This document shows positions 50,360 to 59,800 of a stretch of DNA of 64,000 nt, piece after piece. The stretch comes from Aquiluna borgnonia (GTDB lineage Bacteria; Actinomycetota; Actinomycetes; Actinomycetales; Microbacteriaceae), in assembly GCF_013283855.1 (NCBI RefSeq), contig NZ_CP054056.1:1240001-1304000 (forward strand). The letters are read 5' to 3'. Positions within the stretch are counted from its first letter, which is position 1, and each line of letters starts with the position of its first letter. Under the pieces are notes generated by a model that searched no databases, was not told the DNA's origin, and saw only the letters and a list, made by a program, of their open reading frames with translations. Both the position numbers and the translations under genes were made by a program.

Positions 50360-51474
50360 AGGCCTAGCTGGGCGTAGAGAGTTACAACCTTCTTTTCCTC
50401 AATCTTGAGGAATCGGTCCCAGGTGTCGCCAACGATGTAGTTGTCTCCCCAGTTGCGGTCTACCAGCGTCTGCTGCCAGGTCTTTCCAGCGTGCATGACG
50501 TCTACAGCGCGGATAACCAGGTTGCGGTTTGCCTTCGAGGTTCCCGGAGGCAGCATGATTCCACGCCAGTTCTGGCTGACCACGTTAACACCCTGAGACT
50601 TGAGGGTCTCGGCTGGAATCTTGGCCTGCTTTACAGGTGCGGTGATTCCGAGGACGCGAAGGTCACCAGAGTTCACGTACTGCTCGAACTCACCCCAGCC
50701 GGAAACTCCGACCTTGGTTGCGCCGCTCAGGAGCGAGGTGATTACCTCACCGCCGCCAGAGTGGGCAACGTAGTTCAGCTTGGTGGAGTCAACCCCAATG
50801 GCCTTGTAAACCTGAATGGTTGTTGCGTGGTCAAGGGTTCCGACCGATCCACCTGCGACAGCAATGGTTGGGTCCTTCTTGATTGCAGCTACCAAGTCCT
50901 TCATGGTCTTGTAGGGGCTGGTTGCGGGGACAACGATGGCCTCATACTCAGCCATCAGGCGAGCAACACCAATGTTGTCAGATACGCGAGCGGAGTTCTT
51001 GTTGTTCTGGATACCTAAGAGCATTGCGTAACCGGTGACCATGGCCTTACCGGCCTTGCCGCGGTCCTTGAGCATGAAGTCATTTAGAGCCGCAGCACCG
51101 GATCCACCGATTACCGACTCGTTGGTGATGCTTCCAGAAACCAGACCCTCGGCCTTCATGGCGGCCGCAACATCATTGGCAAATCCTGCGTAGCCAGAGG
51201 TTGGGCCGGCACCCAGCTTGAAGTTCAAGCTCTTCAGGGTTGGGTACTTGGCGTATGCCCAGATCCTCTTGCCCTTGAATGTTCCTGCGGTTTCCTTCTT
51301 GCAGACTAGGTTGCTGCCATCAGCACCCTTGCCCTTTGCAACAGCGTTTAGAGTTGCGCACTCCTTGCCGTACTTGGCTGCAGCCGCTGAGGCTGGGGCG
51401 GCTGTTGCTGGAACAGCTGACATGGTTGAAGCAATCAACGCGAGCGCCGTTGCTGCGATTGTAATTTTCTTCAC
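50356..51474 (-). CDS. tctC: Tripartite tricarboxylate transporter, substrate-binding protein TctC
   Basis: 372 aa secreted or surface binding protein of the Bug/TctC family. The signal peptide (residues 1-26, VPATAAPA) and a Lys-rich linker precede the two-lobed domain, with GGSVGTLDHATTIQVYKAIGVD and VAHSGGGEVITSLLSGATKVGVSG as in the family. GTG 51474 has GGAGG 8 nt upstream; the in-frame TTG 51489 overlaps the Shine-Dalgarno itself. First gene of the six-gene run, so it probably carries the operon promoter. Confidence 0.92.
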   Translation of the reverse strand: MKKITIAATALALIASTMSAVPATAAPASAAAAKYGKECATLNAVAKGKGADGSNLVCKKETAGTFKGKRIWAYAKYPTLKSLNFKLGAGPTSGYAGFANDVAAAMKAEGLVSGSITNESVIGGSGAAALNDFMLKDRGKAGKAMVTGYAMLLGIQNNKNSARVSDNIGVARLMAEYEAIVVPATSPYKTMKDLVAAIKKDPTIAVAGGSVGTLDHATTIQVYKAIGVDSTKLNYVAHSGGGEVITSLLSGATKVGVSGWGEFEQYVNSGDLRVLGITAPVKQAKIPAETLKSQGVNVVSQNWRGIMLPPGTSKANRNLVIRAVDVMHAGKTWQQTLVDRNWGDNYIVGDTWDRFLKIEEKKVVTLYAQLGL

Positions 51475-51765
51475 TACGTGGTCCTCCAATTGAAGTGGGC
51501 TTGGCCCTGGCCAGTGCCAGTGCCGCGACGGAGAACGAGAGTGGGATTAACAGCCTTTGCCAACCCCATCGTCGACCGAAGGCTGAGTCTCTTCCACCAC
51601 CGAAGTGATCACAGGCCCCGGGTTATTAACCGTGATGACGAAACCTGTGCTTAGGAATACTCCCCCAGCAATCTCAAAGTTAGCTGGTTGGGGGACAAGT
51701 GAACGGCGGTATACCAATTCGTTACATTTGAGTGAACTGAACAGCCCAAGCCTGGGCTTCGGAAG
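51475..51765. other. Non-coding region upstream of the tct-prp operon
   Basis: No gene seen. GGTTATTAACC (51621-51631) is a perfect inverted repeat with a 1-bp centre. CACAGG/CCTGTG arms lie around it. These are candidate operator sites for the operon. Confidence 0.35.
51743..51758 (-). terminator. Weak hairpin after tRNA-Ser(GCT)
   Basis: AGCCCA/TGGGCT stem with a 4-nt loop, 8 nt beyond the tRNA 3' end; no clear T-tract. Confidence 0.3.
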
Positions 51766-51857
51766 CGGAGACGAGAGGATTTGAACCTCCGAGGGGCTTT
51801 TAAGACCCCTACCTCATTAGCAGTGAGGCGCACTCGACCGGGCTATGCGACGTCTCC
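51766..51857 (-). tRNA. tRNA-Ser (anticodon GCT)
   Basis: 92 nt class II tRNA with a long variable arm. Acceptor GGAGACG/CGTCTCC with discriminator G, anticodon loop CTGCTAA. Reads AGU/AGC. Confidence 0.96.
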
Positions 51858-51901
51858 AAGATGCCAGCCAAGCCTACTAGGAAAAGAGTCGGTTTGAAAA
51901 A

Positions 51902-53110
51902 CTAACTGGAGCAGCTCTTGACAGAGGCGTTGGTGCCCTGAACCCAGTCTGGAAGAGGCTCATCACTTGAAGTGGCGGCGGAGTCAGGAGCTGCCTCAAC
52001 GCTTTCTGAAATGGTTGGTTCCTCTGTTTCGGCAACAACCGCTCCGCTTCCAACGTTTGCCTCCTGCAGCACCAGCGGCTGGTCCTGAGCTAGTTTTTCA
52101 AACAGCAACTGGCCCTGTTCTTCAATCAGGCCAACTCGGCCCGCGTAGTTACCGGACATCGAATAGACCGGAAGCTTTAGGAACGTGATCTTGTCCAAGT
52201 CAACGTCGTTTACCTCGCTAGCCATGCCAAGAATTACGCGAATGCTGGTAAGGCTGTTGGAAAGGGTCATGTTCTCGAGCGCCGCGGTTCCAAGCTTCAG
52301 CATGGTGAAGGGGTTGGTGAGGGCTCCCTCATCTTTTAGCTTTCGAACCAGGGAGGTTAGGAAAACCTGCTGGTTAGAAATGCGAGAGAGGTCTGAACCA
52401 TCGCCAACTCCGTGGCGAGTTCGCAAAAACGCCAGCGCCTGCTCACCGATCAGGGTGTGCTCGCCCGCTTCAAGGTATAGATCGGTGTATTGATCCTGAA
52501 TTGGCTCCGCGACACAAACCGTGACCCCGCCAACCGCCTCGCTCATTGCAATTACGCCTTTGAAGTCGATCATGGCCAGGTAGGGGATTCTCACGCCCGT
52601 GAGCTCTTGAATGGTGAGCAGGGTGCAGGCCGGGCCACCGTTATTCATGGTCGCATTGATTTGCATGAGATCACTGCCGGGGTAAGGCTCCCCGCCATCG
52701 GGATTGGGGCAGGATGGAACCTCAACCATCAAATCTCTGGGGAAGGAGAGCGCCACTGCGTTCTTTCGGTCCTCCGAGACGTGGAGCAAGATGATCACAT
52801 CCGCAAGGGCGTTTCCCACTGGGCCGTAAGCCGTTGAGCCCTGGCCCTCTCTGGTGTCAGAACCAATCAGCAAAACATTTATCGGGCCGTCAATTTCAGC
52901 CGCGGTGGGCGGCGCGTATGTGGCACCATCGGTGGAGTAAACATCAATTCCAGAGGCCTTGAGCTGGGATAGCACATAAACGTAACCTCCGCCGGCAGCC
53001 AATGCCACCAGCCCGGTGACTACGGTGAAGCCAATTATGAGTTTTGTGAGCCAACCACGACGCCTTGGGCGCTTGGTTTCATCGGGAAAAATGAACTCGG
53101 ACTCGGTCAC
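51902..53110 (-). CDS. LytR-CpsA-Psr (LCP) family cell-wall ligase
   Basis: 402 aa. A short basic cytoplasmic start (KRPRRRG), one transmembrane helix (about 22-46), then an extracellular LCP domain (about 75-260): IDGPINVLLIGSDTREGQG, SFPRDLMVEVP, LAMIDFKGVIAMSEAVGG and FLRTRHGVGDGSDLSRISNQQ. LCP enzymes attach lipid-linked glycopolymers to peptidoglycan. The C-terminal tail is Ser/Glu/Ala-rich and disordered. TAGACT lies 6 nt before GTG 53110. Confidence 0.93.
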   Translation of the reverse strand: MTESEFIFPDETKRPRRRGWLTKLIIGFTVVTGLVALAAGGGYVYVLSQLKASGIDVYSTDGATYAPPTAAEIDGPINVLLIGSDTREGQGSTAYGPVGNALADVIILLHVSEDRKNAVALSFPRDLMVEVPSCPNPDGGEPYPGSDLMQINATMNNGGPACTLLTIQELTGVRIPYLAMIDFKGVIAMSEAVGGVTVCVAEPIQDQYTDLYLEAGEHTLIGEQALAFLRTRHGVGDGSDLSRISNQQVFLTSLVRKLKDEGALTNPFTMLKLGTAALENMTLSNSLTSIRVILGMASEVNDVDLDKITFLKLPVYSMSGNYAGRVGLIEEQGQLLFEKLAQDQPLVLQEANVGSGAVVAETEEPTISESVEAAPDSAATSSDEPLPDWVQGTNASVKSCSS

Positions 53111-53116
53111 CTGAAA

Positions 53117-53122
53117 AGTCTA
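53117..53122 (-). promoter_or_regulatory. Leaderless -10 candidate, LCP gene
   Basis: TAGACT on the minus strand, 6 nt before GTG 53110. Confidence 0.5.
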
Positions 53123-53156
53123 GAGATTAAATGCTGAAAGCGGGCTAGGAAAGTGG

Positions 53157-53241
53157 CGGAGGCCGTGGGATTCGAACCCACGAGACATTGCTGTCCACTG
53201 GTTTTCAAGACCAGCTCCATCGGCCGCTCGGACAGACCTCC
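53157..53241 (-). tRNA. tRNA-Ser (anticodon TGA)
   Basis: 85 nt class II tRNA. Acceptor GGAGGTC/GGCCTCC with discriminator G, anticodon loop CTTGAAA, long variable arm. Reads UCA and related codons. Confidence 0.96.
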
Positions 53242-53258
53242 GCATGGAAGTTTAGTAG

Positions 53259-54089
53259 CTATTGCAGAAATTCGAGACCCTCAAGTGACTCCAGCACCTG
53301 AGCAACTCCGTCTTCCGTCACCGCAGCGGTGATTGCGGTGGCCTCAAGCTTTACCTCTTCGGGGGCCTGCCCCATGGCAAAGGCGTAGCCGCCCATGGAC
53401 CTTGCCCAGCGGAACATTTCAATGTCGTTGCGACCATCACCCATAACCAGGGTTCGATGTCCGGGGATGTCGTAGCTTTGGCGCAGCTGCTCAAGAGCAT
53501 GCCCCTTGTCTATGCCCTCGGGGGCAATGTCCAACCAAGCGGTATAGCCGATTGCGTAGGAGACTGATTTCAGCCCGACTCGCTCCATCAGACCCAAAAA
53601 CTGCTGTACATCGTGATCCGGAGACAGCACAACCACCCGGCTAACCGGCCGGTGCAACAGTTCCTCCAGCGGAGCCTCGTGATTCACATCTCCCAGGGCG
53701 TAAGCAGGGAAAGGTTTGTGGAAGCGATAGCTTCCGTCAACATCCTCAACAGCAAAGTGAGCATTGGGAAGATGCTCGATCAACTGGGTCAGCACCTCAG
53801 CGGGTTCAAAAGTTTTCACATCGTGGATTTCAAATCCTTTGGGGTGAGCATCCTCCAGTCGAATCGTGACTGCGCCATTGGAACAGACAGAGTGATTGAG
53901 TTTTACTCCGAGGTCTTTGATGACCGGGTAGGCGTTGGCGGCAGCTCGACCGGTGGCGATGACCACCTCGTGGCCGAGGGCCCGGACTCGAGTGACCTGC
54001 TCGATTACTCGATCGGATAAAAACCCGTCGTCGTGAACGAGCGTGCCATCAATGTCTAGGCCAATTAGCCAACGCTCAAAATCTGCCAT
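53259..54089 (-). CDS. Cof-type HAD hydrolase
   Basis: 276 aa HAD IIB phosphatase. Motif I is GLDIDGTLVHDDG, motif II is VIATGRAA, and motif III/IV is KGHALEQLRQSYDI to MGDGRNDIEMF. A Cof cap domain lies between. It probably acts on a sugar phosphate or a flavin/pyridoxal phosphate; unknown. Three bp after serS, so co-transcribed. Confidence 0.9.
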   Translation of the reverse strand: MADFERWLIGLDIDGTLVHDDGFLSDRVIEQVTRVRALGHEVVIATGRAAANAYPVIKDLGVKLNHSVCSNGAVTIRLEDAHPKGFEIHDVKTFEPAEVLTQLIEHLPNAHFAVEDVDGSYRFHKPFPAYALGDVNHEAPLEELLHRPVSRVVVLSPDHDVQQFLGLMERVGLKSVSYAIGYTAWLDIAPEGIDKGHALEQLRQSYDIPGHRTLVMGDGRNDIEMFRWARSMGGYAFAMGQAPEEVKLEATAITAAVTEDGVAQVLESLEGLEFLQ

Positions 54090-54092
54090 TGG

Positions 54093-55358
54093 CTAGTTCT
54101 TCGGCACAATCTTCTCGAGGCCGCCGAGGTAAGGACGCAGTGCCTTTGGAACCACCACCGACCCGTCGGCCTGCTGATGATTTTCCAAAATTGCAACGAG
54201 CCAGCGAGTAGTGGCCAACGTTCCGTTCAGCGTTGCCGCGATTCTAGGCTTGCCGTTTTCGTCTCGGTAACGGGTGTTTAGTCTGCGGGCCTGGAAGGTG
54301 GTGCAGTTCGAGGTTGAGGTCAGCTCGCGGAAGGTGCCCTGGGTCGGGACCCAGGCCTCAACGTCATACTTTCTTGCGGCCGAAGAGCCCAGGTCTCCCG
54401 CTGCGACATCAATAACCCGGTAGGGAAGCTCACACTTTTGCAGCATCTGCTCTTGCCAGCCCAAGAGCCTGGCGTGCTCCTGCTCGGCTTGATCTGGGTG
54501 GCAGTAGCTAAACATCTCCAGCTTGTTGAACTGGTGAACTCTCAGGATGCCGCGGTTGTCTTTTCCTGCAGCACCAGCTTCGCGTCGGTAACAGGTGGAC
54601 CAACCCGCGTAGCGGACCGGGCTCGAAAGGTCGTCGATGATCTCGTCTCGGTGGTAACCGGCGAGAGCAACCTCACTGGTGCCGGTGAGGTAAAGCTCAT
54701 CGGCAGGAAGGTAATAGATCTCGTCAGAGTGCTCACCCAAAAAGCCAGTGCCCTGCATAACCTCGGGCTTGACCAGGGTCGGAGTGATTAGCACCGTGAA
54801 CCCAGCCTCGGCGGCCTGGTCCATAGCAAGCTGCATCATCGCGAGCTCAAGACGCGCTCCCCAGCCCTTCAGGAAGTAAAAACGTGATCCCGAGATTTTC
54901 ACTCCGCGCTCGATGTCAATCACATCGAGTAGCTCTCCAAGCTCAGCGTGGTCCCTTGGTTCAAAATCAAAGCTTGGTATTTCACCAACCTGCTTGATCA
55001 CTACGAAGTTCTCTTCGCCGCCCGCCGGAACGTCTGGAATAACAATGTTTTCAATTTTGAGCAAAACTTTTGCCAGCTCTTCATCAGCCTGATTCGCCTT
55101 GGCGTCTGCTGCCTTCACACTGGCGGCAAGCTCTTGGGCCTGAGCCACCAGCTCGGCCTTTTGCTCCTTTGGCGCAGCAGCGACCAGCTTGCTGTGTTGA
55201 TTCTGCTGGGCCCTTAGCGCTTCAAATTCCGATAGTGCTGAGCGCTTTTGAAGGTCAAGTTTGGCAGCTAGGTCTACAAGGGATTCATCGCCACCGCGTG
55301 CACGCTGGGATGCCCTGATGGCTTCTGGGTTTTCTCTAAGTAGATTGAGGTCAATCAC
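54093..55358 (-). CDS. serS: Seryl-tRNA synthetase
   Basis: 421 aa class II synthetase. The N-terminal antiparallel coiled-coil arm (about 25-105) that grips the tRNA variable arm is followed by motif 2 ([28 protein letters not shown]) and motif 3 ([23 protein letters not shown]). I choose GTG 55358 ([14 protein letters not shown] follows), the usual family start, with TGAGGG upstream; the open frame to 55484 crosses the divergent gene. Confidence 0.95.
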   Translation of the reverse strand: MIDLNLLRENPEAIRASQRARGGDESLVDLAAKLDLQKRSALSEFEALRAQQNQHSKLVAAAPKEQKAELVAQAQELAASVKAADAKANQADEELAKVLLKIENIVIPDVPAGGEENFVVIKQVGEIPSFDFEPRDHAELGELLDVIDIERGVKISGSRFYFLKGWGARLELAMMQLAMDQAAEAGFTVLITPTLVKPEVMQGTGFLGEHSDEIYYLPADELYLTGTSEVALAGYHRDEIIDDLSSPVRYAGWSTCYRREAGAAGKDNRGILRVHQFNKLEMFSYCHPDQAEQEHARLLGWQEQMLQKCELPYRVIDVAAGDLGSSAARKYDVEAWVPTQGTFRELTSTSNCTTFQARRLNTRYRDENGKPRIAATLNGTLATTRWLVAILENHQQADGSVVVPKALRPYLGGLEKIVPKN

Positions 55359-55365
55359 GCCCTCA

Positions 55366-55371
55366 AGCCTA
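55366..55371 (-). promoter_or_regulatory. Leaderless -10 candidate, serS
   Basis: TAGGCT on the minus strand, 7 nt before GTG 55358. The TGAGGG between could alternatively act as a Shine-Dalgarno. Confidence 0.4.
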
Positions 55372-55385
55372 CCCGCAGAAACCCT

Positions 55386-55391
55386 TAGGCT
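55386..55391 (+). promoter_or_regulatory. Leaderless -10 candidate, diacylglycerol kinase-like gene
   Basis: TAGGCT, 6 nt before GTG 55398. Confidence 0.5.
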
Positions 55392-55397
55392 TGTGTC

Positions 55398-56339
55398 GTG
55401 GGCGGGCATGCAATCATCTTTAATCCTTCGAAGACCTCGAAGGAAAAGCTTGAGCAATTTATAACCCAGGCCCAGCTGAATCACGTTTCACTTTTCACTT
55501 CGGATTCGAAAACCAATGGCTACCAAACCGCGCTAAAGGTAATCTCCGAAGGACACCGGCACATCGCAATCGCCGGCGGTGACGGCACAATCCGAGCCGT
55601 GATTCAAGCGGTGGCAGAGGCCAAACATGAGGTGAGCATCGGTCTGATAGCCATTGGAACAGGAAACGTGCTGGCGAGAAATCTCAGGATTCCGCTCGGG
55701 CTGAGCGCAAAATCAATCGAGAGGGCACTGAGCGGCCAGCCCTACCGAATAGACCTCGGCGAGGCCATGGCTCTGATGCATGATGGCCACCTCAGGCAAT
55801 TTTTCTTTACCGGAATCGCAGGGCTGGGGATGGATGCGCGAATCATGCAGCGAACCAGGAAGTCACTCAAGCGCCGAGTGGGGTGGATCGCCTACATCGA
55901 CGGCGGATTTCGATCGCTGCCACTGAAGTTTGAGAAATTCGAGGTGAGTGTGGACGAGCGGCCACTGCGAACTTTGAAGAGCTACTCGATTCTGGTGGGA
56001 AACGCCGGCTGGCTTCCGGGAAACATTTCGATGATGCCGGATGCCAAATTGGATGACGGGCAGTTGGATTTTGCCGCCATAGGTCCGAGGCGAATTTGGA
56101 ACTGGATTGACTTTTTAGCCAGGGTGACCTGGCAAAACCAAATTGTTCGCCCAATTTCACTTGGTCGGAAATTCTTGGATGCAACGGCCAACCTCAAGAC
56201 CATGGAAAACCTCAATGGAGCCAGGATTCGTATCCGACCAAGCTCGCCAAGCCCCATGCAATTGGATGGTGACGTGATGGGGGAAGTGCTGGAAGTTAAC
56301 TTCTGCCTAAAGCCAAAGGGATTGGTCGTAAGGCTTTAG
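55398..56339 (+). CDS. Diacylglycerol kinase-like lipid kinase
   Basis: 313 aa DAGK catalytic-domain protein. The nucleotide motif is [30 protein letters not shown] and [12 protein letters not shown] follow. Members phosphorylate diacylglycerol, sphingosine or related lipids; here the substrate is open. GTG start, TAGGCT upstream. Convergent with pheA, sharing 4 bp. Confidence 0.92.
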   Translation: MGGHAIIFNPSKTSKEKLEQFITQAQLNHVSLFTSDSKTNGYQTALKVISEGHRHIAIAGGDGTIRAVIQAVAEAKHEVSIGLIAIGTGNVLARNLRIPLGLSAKSIERALSGQPYRIDLGEAMALMHDGHLRQFFFTGIAGLGMDARIMQRTRKSLKRRVGWIAYIDGGFRSLPLKFEKFEVSVDERPLRTLKSYSILVGNAGWLPGNISMMPDAKLDDGQLDFAAIGPRRIWNWIDFLARVTWQNQIVRPISLGRKFLDATANLKTMENLNGARIRIRPSSPSPMQLDGDVMGEVLEVNFCLKPKGLVVRL

Positions 56340-57259
56340 TTTCCTCGCAGGCTCTCAAGCCACTGCTGGGCCGACTCGTATGCAGGGTTTGAGTTATTGC
56401 CGCGGTGCACAGATTCACTCTTATCCGCCCTGGGGTAGGAGCCGAGGAATATCACCTTTGGCGAAAAACGGTGCAGCCCCATCAAAGCCTCAGCAATAGC
56501 CTCGTCCTCGAGGTGGCCCTGGGCATCAATGTTGAAGCGGTAGCGGCCAAAGCGATCACCGACCGGCCTGGATTCAATTCGGGAGAGATTCACCCCGCGC
56601 GCAGCGAACTGCTCGAGCATCTCTAAAAGCCCACCGGGTCGGTCATCCGGGAGTTCCACAATGACAGAGGTTTTGTCAAAGCCGGTTCTTGGCTTTGGTG
56701 CGCCGCTGCGACCGACCTCCAGGAAGCGGGTTTGGGCTTCCTTGTTTTCCCCGATGTCGCTGGCAAGGGTCACCAGACCATAGAGTCCAGCAGCTCCGGG
56801 GGCAGCTATAGCCGCATCTGAGGTGTGACCGGAAATTACTGTTTTTGCCGCCGCAGCGGTGGAGGCGGTTGGGATGTGAGAGTGGTTTGGAACCCTGGCC
56901 TGCAACCACTTGCGAGATTGGGCATAGGCAACCGGGTGGGTGTAAACAGTTTGAATAGATTCAAGTGTTGTCCCCGGGGAAGCCATTAGATCAAAGGTGA
57001 CCGGCACCAAATACTCTCCAAATATTTGAACCCCGGAGTAGGTTGCCAAAGCATCCATGGTTGCCGATACGCCACCCTCGAGAGAGTTCTCAATCGGAAC
57101 CACAGCCCGCTCAGCGCTGCCATCTAGCACGGAATCAAGTGCCTCACTCACTGAGCCGACTGGGATCAGGGCAGTGTCCTCACCGGCCAGTTGTCGCGCG
57201 GCCATTTCAGTGAAGGTGCCGGCTGGGCCCAGGTAGGCAATCGACTTAGGTTGGGACAT
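56336..57259 (-). CDS. pheA: Prephenate dehydratase
   Basis: 307 aa, converts prephenate to phenylpyruvate. The PDT domain (1-180) has IAYLGPAGTFTEMAA and VVPIENSLEGGVSATMDAL. A C-terminal ACT domain with ESRPVGDRFGRYRFNIDAQGH gives phenylalanine feedback. No chorismate mutase domain is fused. ATG start 6 nt after TAATCT. Confidence 0.95.
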   Translation of the reverse strand: MSQPKSIAYLGPAGTFTEMAARQLAGEDTALIPVGSVSEALDSVLDGSAERAVVPIENSLEGGVSATMDALATYSGVQIFGEYLVPVTFDLMASPGTTLESIQTVYTHPVAYAQSRKWLQARVPNHSHIPTASTAAAAKTVISGHTSDAAIAAPGAAGLYGLVTLASDIGENKEAQTRFLEVGRSGAPKPRTGFDKTSVIVELPDDRPGGLLEMLEQFAARGVNLSRIESRPVGDRFGRYRFNIDAQGHLEDEAIAEALMGLHRFSPKVIFLGSYPRADKSESVHRGNNSNPAYESAQQWLESLRGN

Positions 57260-57265
57260 GCCTCA

Positions 57266-57271
57266 AGATTA
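57266..57271 (-). promoter_or_regulatory. Leaderless -10 candidate, pheA
   Basis: TAATCT on the minus strand, 6 nt before ATG 57259. Confidence 0.45.
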
Positions 57272-57368
57272 GGGCAGATGCGCCAATGGTTGCAGTTTTG
57301 TTAGACGACTACTAACCGCTTATGCCCGATTCGCTATACCTTTTATAAGAAGTTCCGGAAGGGGACCC

Positions 57369-58994
57369 ATGCACCAGAGAGCCGGTTTGCTTGCCCATGA
57401 AAGCGACCTAGTTGATCTAGAGAAACTAACTTCCAGCTACTTCGACGTCTCCCCGGACGTTGCTATTGCAGAACAGCGAGTTGCGTTTGGAACATCTGGC
57501 CACCGTGGGAGCTCGCTCAACGGCTCGTTCAACGAGAACCATATTCTGGCTATCACTCAGGCGATTGTGGAATATCGAACTGCTCAGGGTTTCAACGGTC
57601 CAATTTATGTCGGCCGTGACACCCACGCACTGAGCGAACCAGCTCAGCAGAGCGTTCTTGAGGTTCTTGCCGGCAACGGACTAGTTGCTCTGATTGACAG
57701 TAACGACCGCTACACCCCAACTCCAGCAATTTCGGTAGCCATCATCGATCACAACGGTCAACTCCCCCGCGGCAGTGATGCGGTGGCGGATGGCATTGTG
57801 ATCACCCCCAGCCACAATCCACCCCAGGATGGCGGCATCAAATACAACCCCCCACACGGTGGGCCAGCGGACTCCGATGCCACAAACTGGATCGCAAAGC
57901 GGGCCAACGAAATCATTTCCAACGGCATGCAGGCCGTGAAGCGAGCAACGCCAAATGCCCGAAAGTTCGACTTCCTAAATAACTACGTTTCCCAACTTGA
58001 CCAGGTGCTCAAGCTCGACTCAATTCGCAATGCCGATGTTCGAATTGGAGCCGATCCAATGGGCGGAGCATCGGTTGACTACTGGGGTGCCATTGCAGAT
58101 CGATTTAGGCTAAACCTTCAGGTGATAAACCCTAACGTCGACTATCGGTTCGGCTTCATGACACTGGACTGGGATGGCAAGATCCGCATGGACTGCTCCT
58201 CACCGCATGCCATGGCCTCACTAATTGATAACAAATCAAGCTTTGACATCTCTACTGGCAATGACGCAGACGCAGATCGGCACGGCATTGTCACGGCAGA
58301 CTCCGGACTTATGAATCCAAACCACTTTCTTGCCGCCTCAATTCACTACCTCTTCGGTGAGCGAGACGGCTGGGATGAAAACGCTGCGGTGGGTAAGACC
58401 ATGGTGTCCTCTTCAATTATTGACAAGGTGGTTTCGAGCCTGGGTCGCAAGTTGATTGAGGTTCCGGTTGGGTTCAAATGGTTCGTCTCTGGCCTCTCCG
58501 ACGGTTCAATTGGCTTTGGCGGCGAAGAATCCGCTGGGGCCTCTTTCCTGAGGCGCAACGGTCAAGCTTGGTCAACTGACAAAGACGGATTGATAATGTG
58601 CCTGCTGGCTGCAGAGATTGAAGCGGTAACCTCAAAGAGCCCCTCGGAGCTTTACGCCGACCTAACCCGCATTCACGGTGAACCGAGCTATCGAAGAGTT
58701 GATGCCCCGGCCACCTTGGAACAAAAATCGACGCTCAGCAAACTTTCCGCCAATGAAGTTTCCGCCACGACGTTGGCTGGGGAGTCGATAAGCAACATCG
58801 AAACCCATGCAAGTTCCGGTGGGGCACTGGGCGGAGTAAAGGTCTCTACACAGAACGCCTGGTTTGCCGCCCGGCCCTCTGGAACTGAAAATGTCTACAA
58901 GATTTACGGAGAGTCGTTCAAGGGTGATCAGCACCTAGAGCAGGTTTTGGCCGAGGCTCAATCGCTGGTTGATTCCGTTATCTCTTCAAGATAA
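57369..58994 (+). CDS. pgm: Phosphoglucomutase, alpha-D-glucose specific
   Basis: 541 aa, interconverts glucose-1-phosphate and glucose-6-phosphate. FGTSGHRGSSL near residue 40, the phosphoserine loop TPSHNPPQDGGIKYNPPHGGP, the metal loop GNDADADRHG, the sugar loop GGEESAGASF and the C-terminal RPSGTENVYKI are all intact. ATG start with AAGGGG upstream. The last 37 bp overlap the convergent VanY-like gene. Confidence 0.95.
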   Translation: MHQRAGLLAHESDLVDLEKLTSSYFDVSPDVAIAEQRVAFGTSGHRGSSLNGSFNENHILAITQAIVEYRTAQGFNGPIYVGRDTHALSEPAQQSVLEVLAGNGLVALIDSNDRYTPTPAISVAIIDHNGQLPRGSDAVADGIVITPSHNPPQDGGIKYNPPHGGPADSDATNWIAKRANEIISNGMQAVKRATPNARKFDFLNNYVSQLDQVLKLDSIRNADVRIGADPMGGASVDYWGAIADRFRLNLQVINPNVDYRFGFMTLDWDGKIRMDCSSPHAMASLIDNKSSFDISTGNDADADRHGIVTADSGLMNPNHFLAASIHYLFGERDGWDENAAVGKTMVSSSIIDKVVSSLGRKLIEVPVGFKWFVSGLSDGSIGFGGEESAGASFLRRNGQAWSTDKDGLIMCLLAAEIEAVTSKSPSELYADLTRIHGEPSYRRVDAPATLEQKSTLSKLSANEVSATTLAGESISNIETHASSGGALGGVKVSTQNAWFAARPSGTENVYKIYGESFKGDQHLEQVLAEAQSLVDSVISSR

Positions 58995-59794
58995 AACTCC
59001 GCCGCGGGTAAATCCCAAAACTCCTCAAAGGTTTGTATTCCATTTTTGGCATAAAGGGCAGCAATCTCTTTTCCCACAAACCGGAGGTGCCAAGGCTCGT
59101 AGGTGTAACCGGTAATTGAAGTGGTGTCCTCTTCGTAGCGGATGATGAACCCGTGTTTCCAGGAGTTCTCTGCCAGCCACTTACCGGCATCGGTATCCCC
59201 GAAGCACTGCATGATTGCGCATCCCTGAGCGGGGACTGAAACGTCAACTGCCAGACCGGTTTGATGCTCTGAGTGACCTGCCTTGGCGCTTCGCACCAAG
59301 GCCCCTGCCAATCCATACTGCTCAGTCTTCGAGACAAAAAGTTCGCTCTGGTATTCGTAGGAGCGGTAGGCGGAATTCACAAACAGCTGCCCGACACCTT
59401 GAGCGTGCATCTCGGTGGCCAAGTTCTCAAGTGCTGTGGCGGCATGGTCACTCAGCTCAAGTCCACGAGAATTGTCGAGACTCTTGGAGGACTGCACCGC
59501 TCGCAAATTGGCGGGTTCATAGTCGATTGGATTCAGCGGACGCTGTTTGTTGACCACCACCCACTCGCTAGATGCGAAGTTCGTTGCCAGTTTCACAAAG
59601 TCGAACTCGTTGATGTCTGGAGATTGGGCTGACTCAGATCGACTTTCTAAATCGGTGATGGCGCCTCGAATGATTTCATGGGTCGGATCAAAGGCCTGAG
59701 GCTGCAGGACAAGTGCCATTCCAAGTCCGGCTAAGACAACCGGTGGTCCGAACACGAACCAGGGATTGCGAAGCAGAGGTCTAGACTGAGGCAC
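58958..59794 (-). CDS. VanY/M15-type D-alanyl-D-alanine carboxypeptidase
   Basis: 278 aa. One transmembrane anchor (about residues 11-31) is followed by an M15B peptidase domain (about 110-265). VNSAYRSYEYQSELF, the zinc motif AGHSEHQTGLAVDVS and the second site YEPWHLRFVG are present. It trims the terminal D-Ala of peptidoglycan stem peptides. GTG start 6 nt after TAGGGT. Convergent with pgm, with a 37-bp overlap. Confidence 0.92.
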   Translation of the reverse strand: MPQSRPLLRNPWFVFGPPVVLAGLGMALVLQPQAFDPTHEIIRGAITDLESRSESAQSPDINEFDFVKLATNFASSEWVVVNKQRPLNPIDYEPANLRAVQSSKSLDNSRGLELSDHAATALENLATEMHAQGVGQLFVNSAYRSYEYQSELFVSKTEQYGLAGALVRSAKAGHSEHQTGLAVDVSVPAQGCAIMQCFGDTDAGKWLAENSWKHGFIIRYEEDTTSITGYTYEPWHLRFVGKEIAALYAKNGIQTFEEFWDLPAAEFYLEEITESTSD

Positions 59795-59800
59795 GTATAA

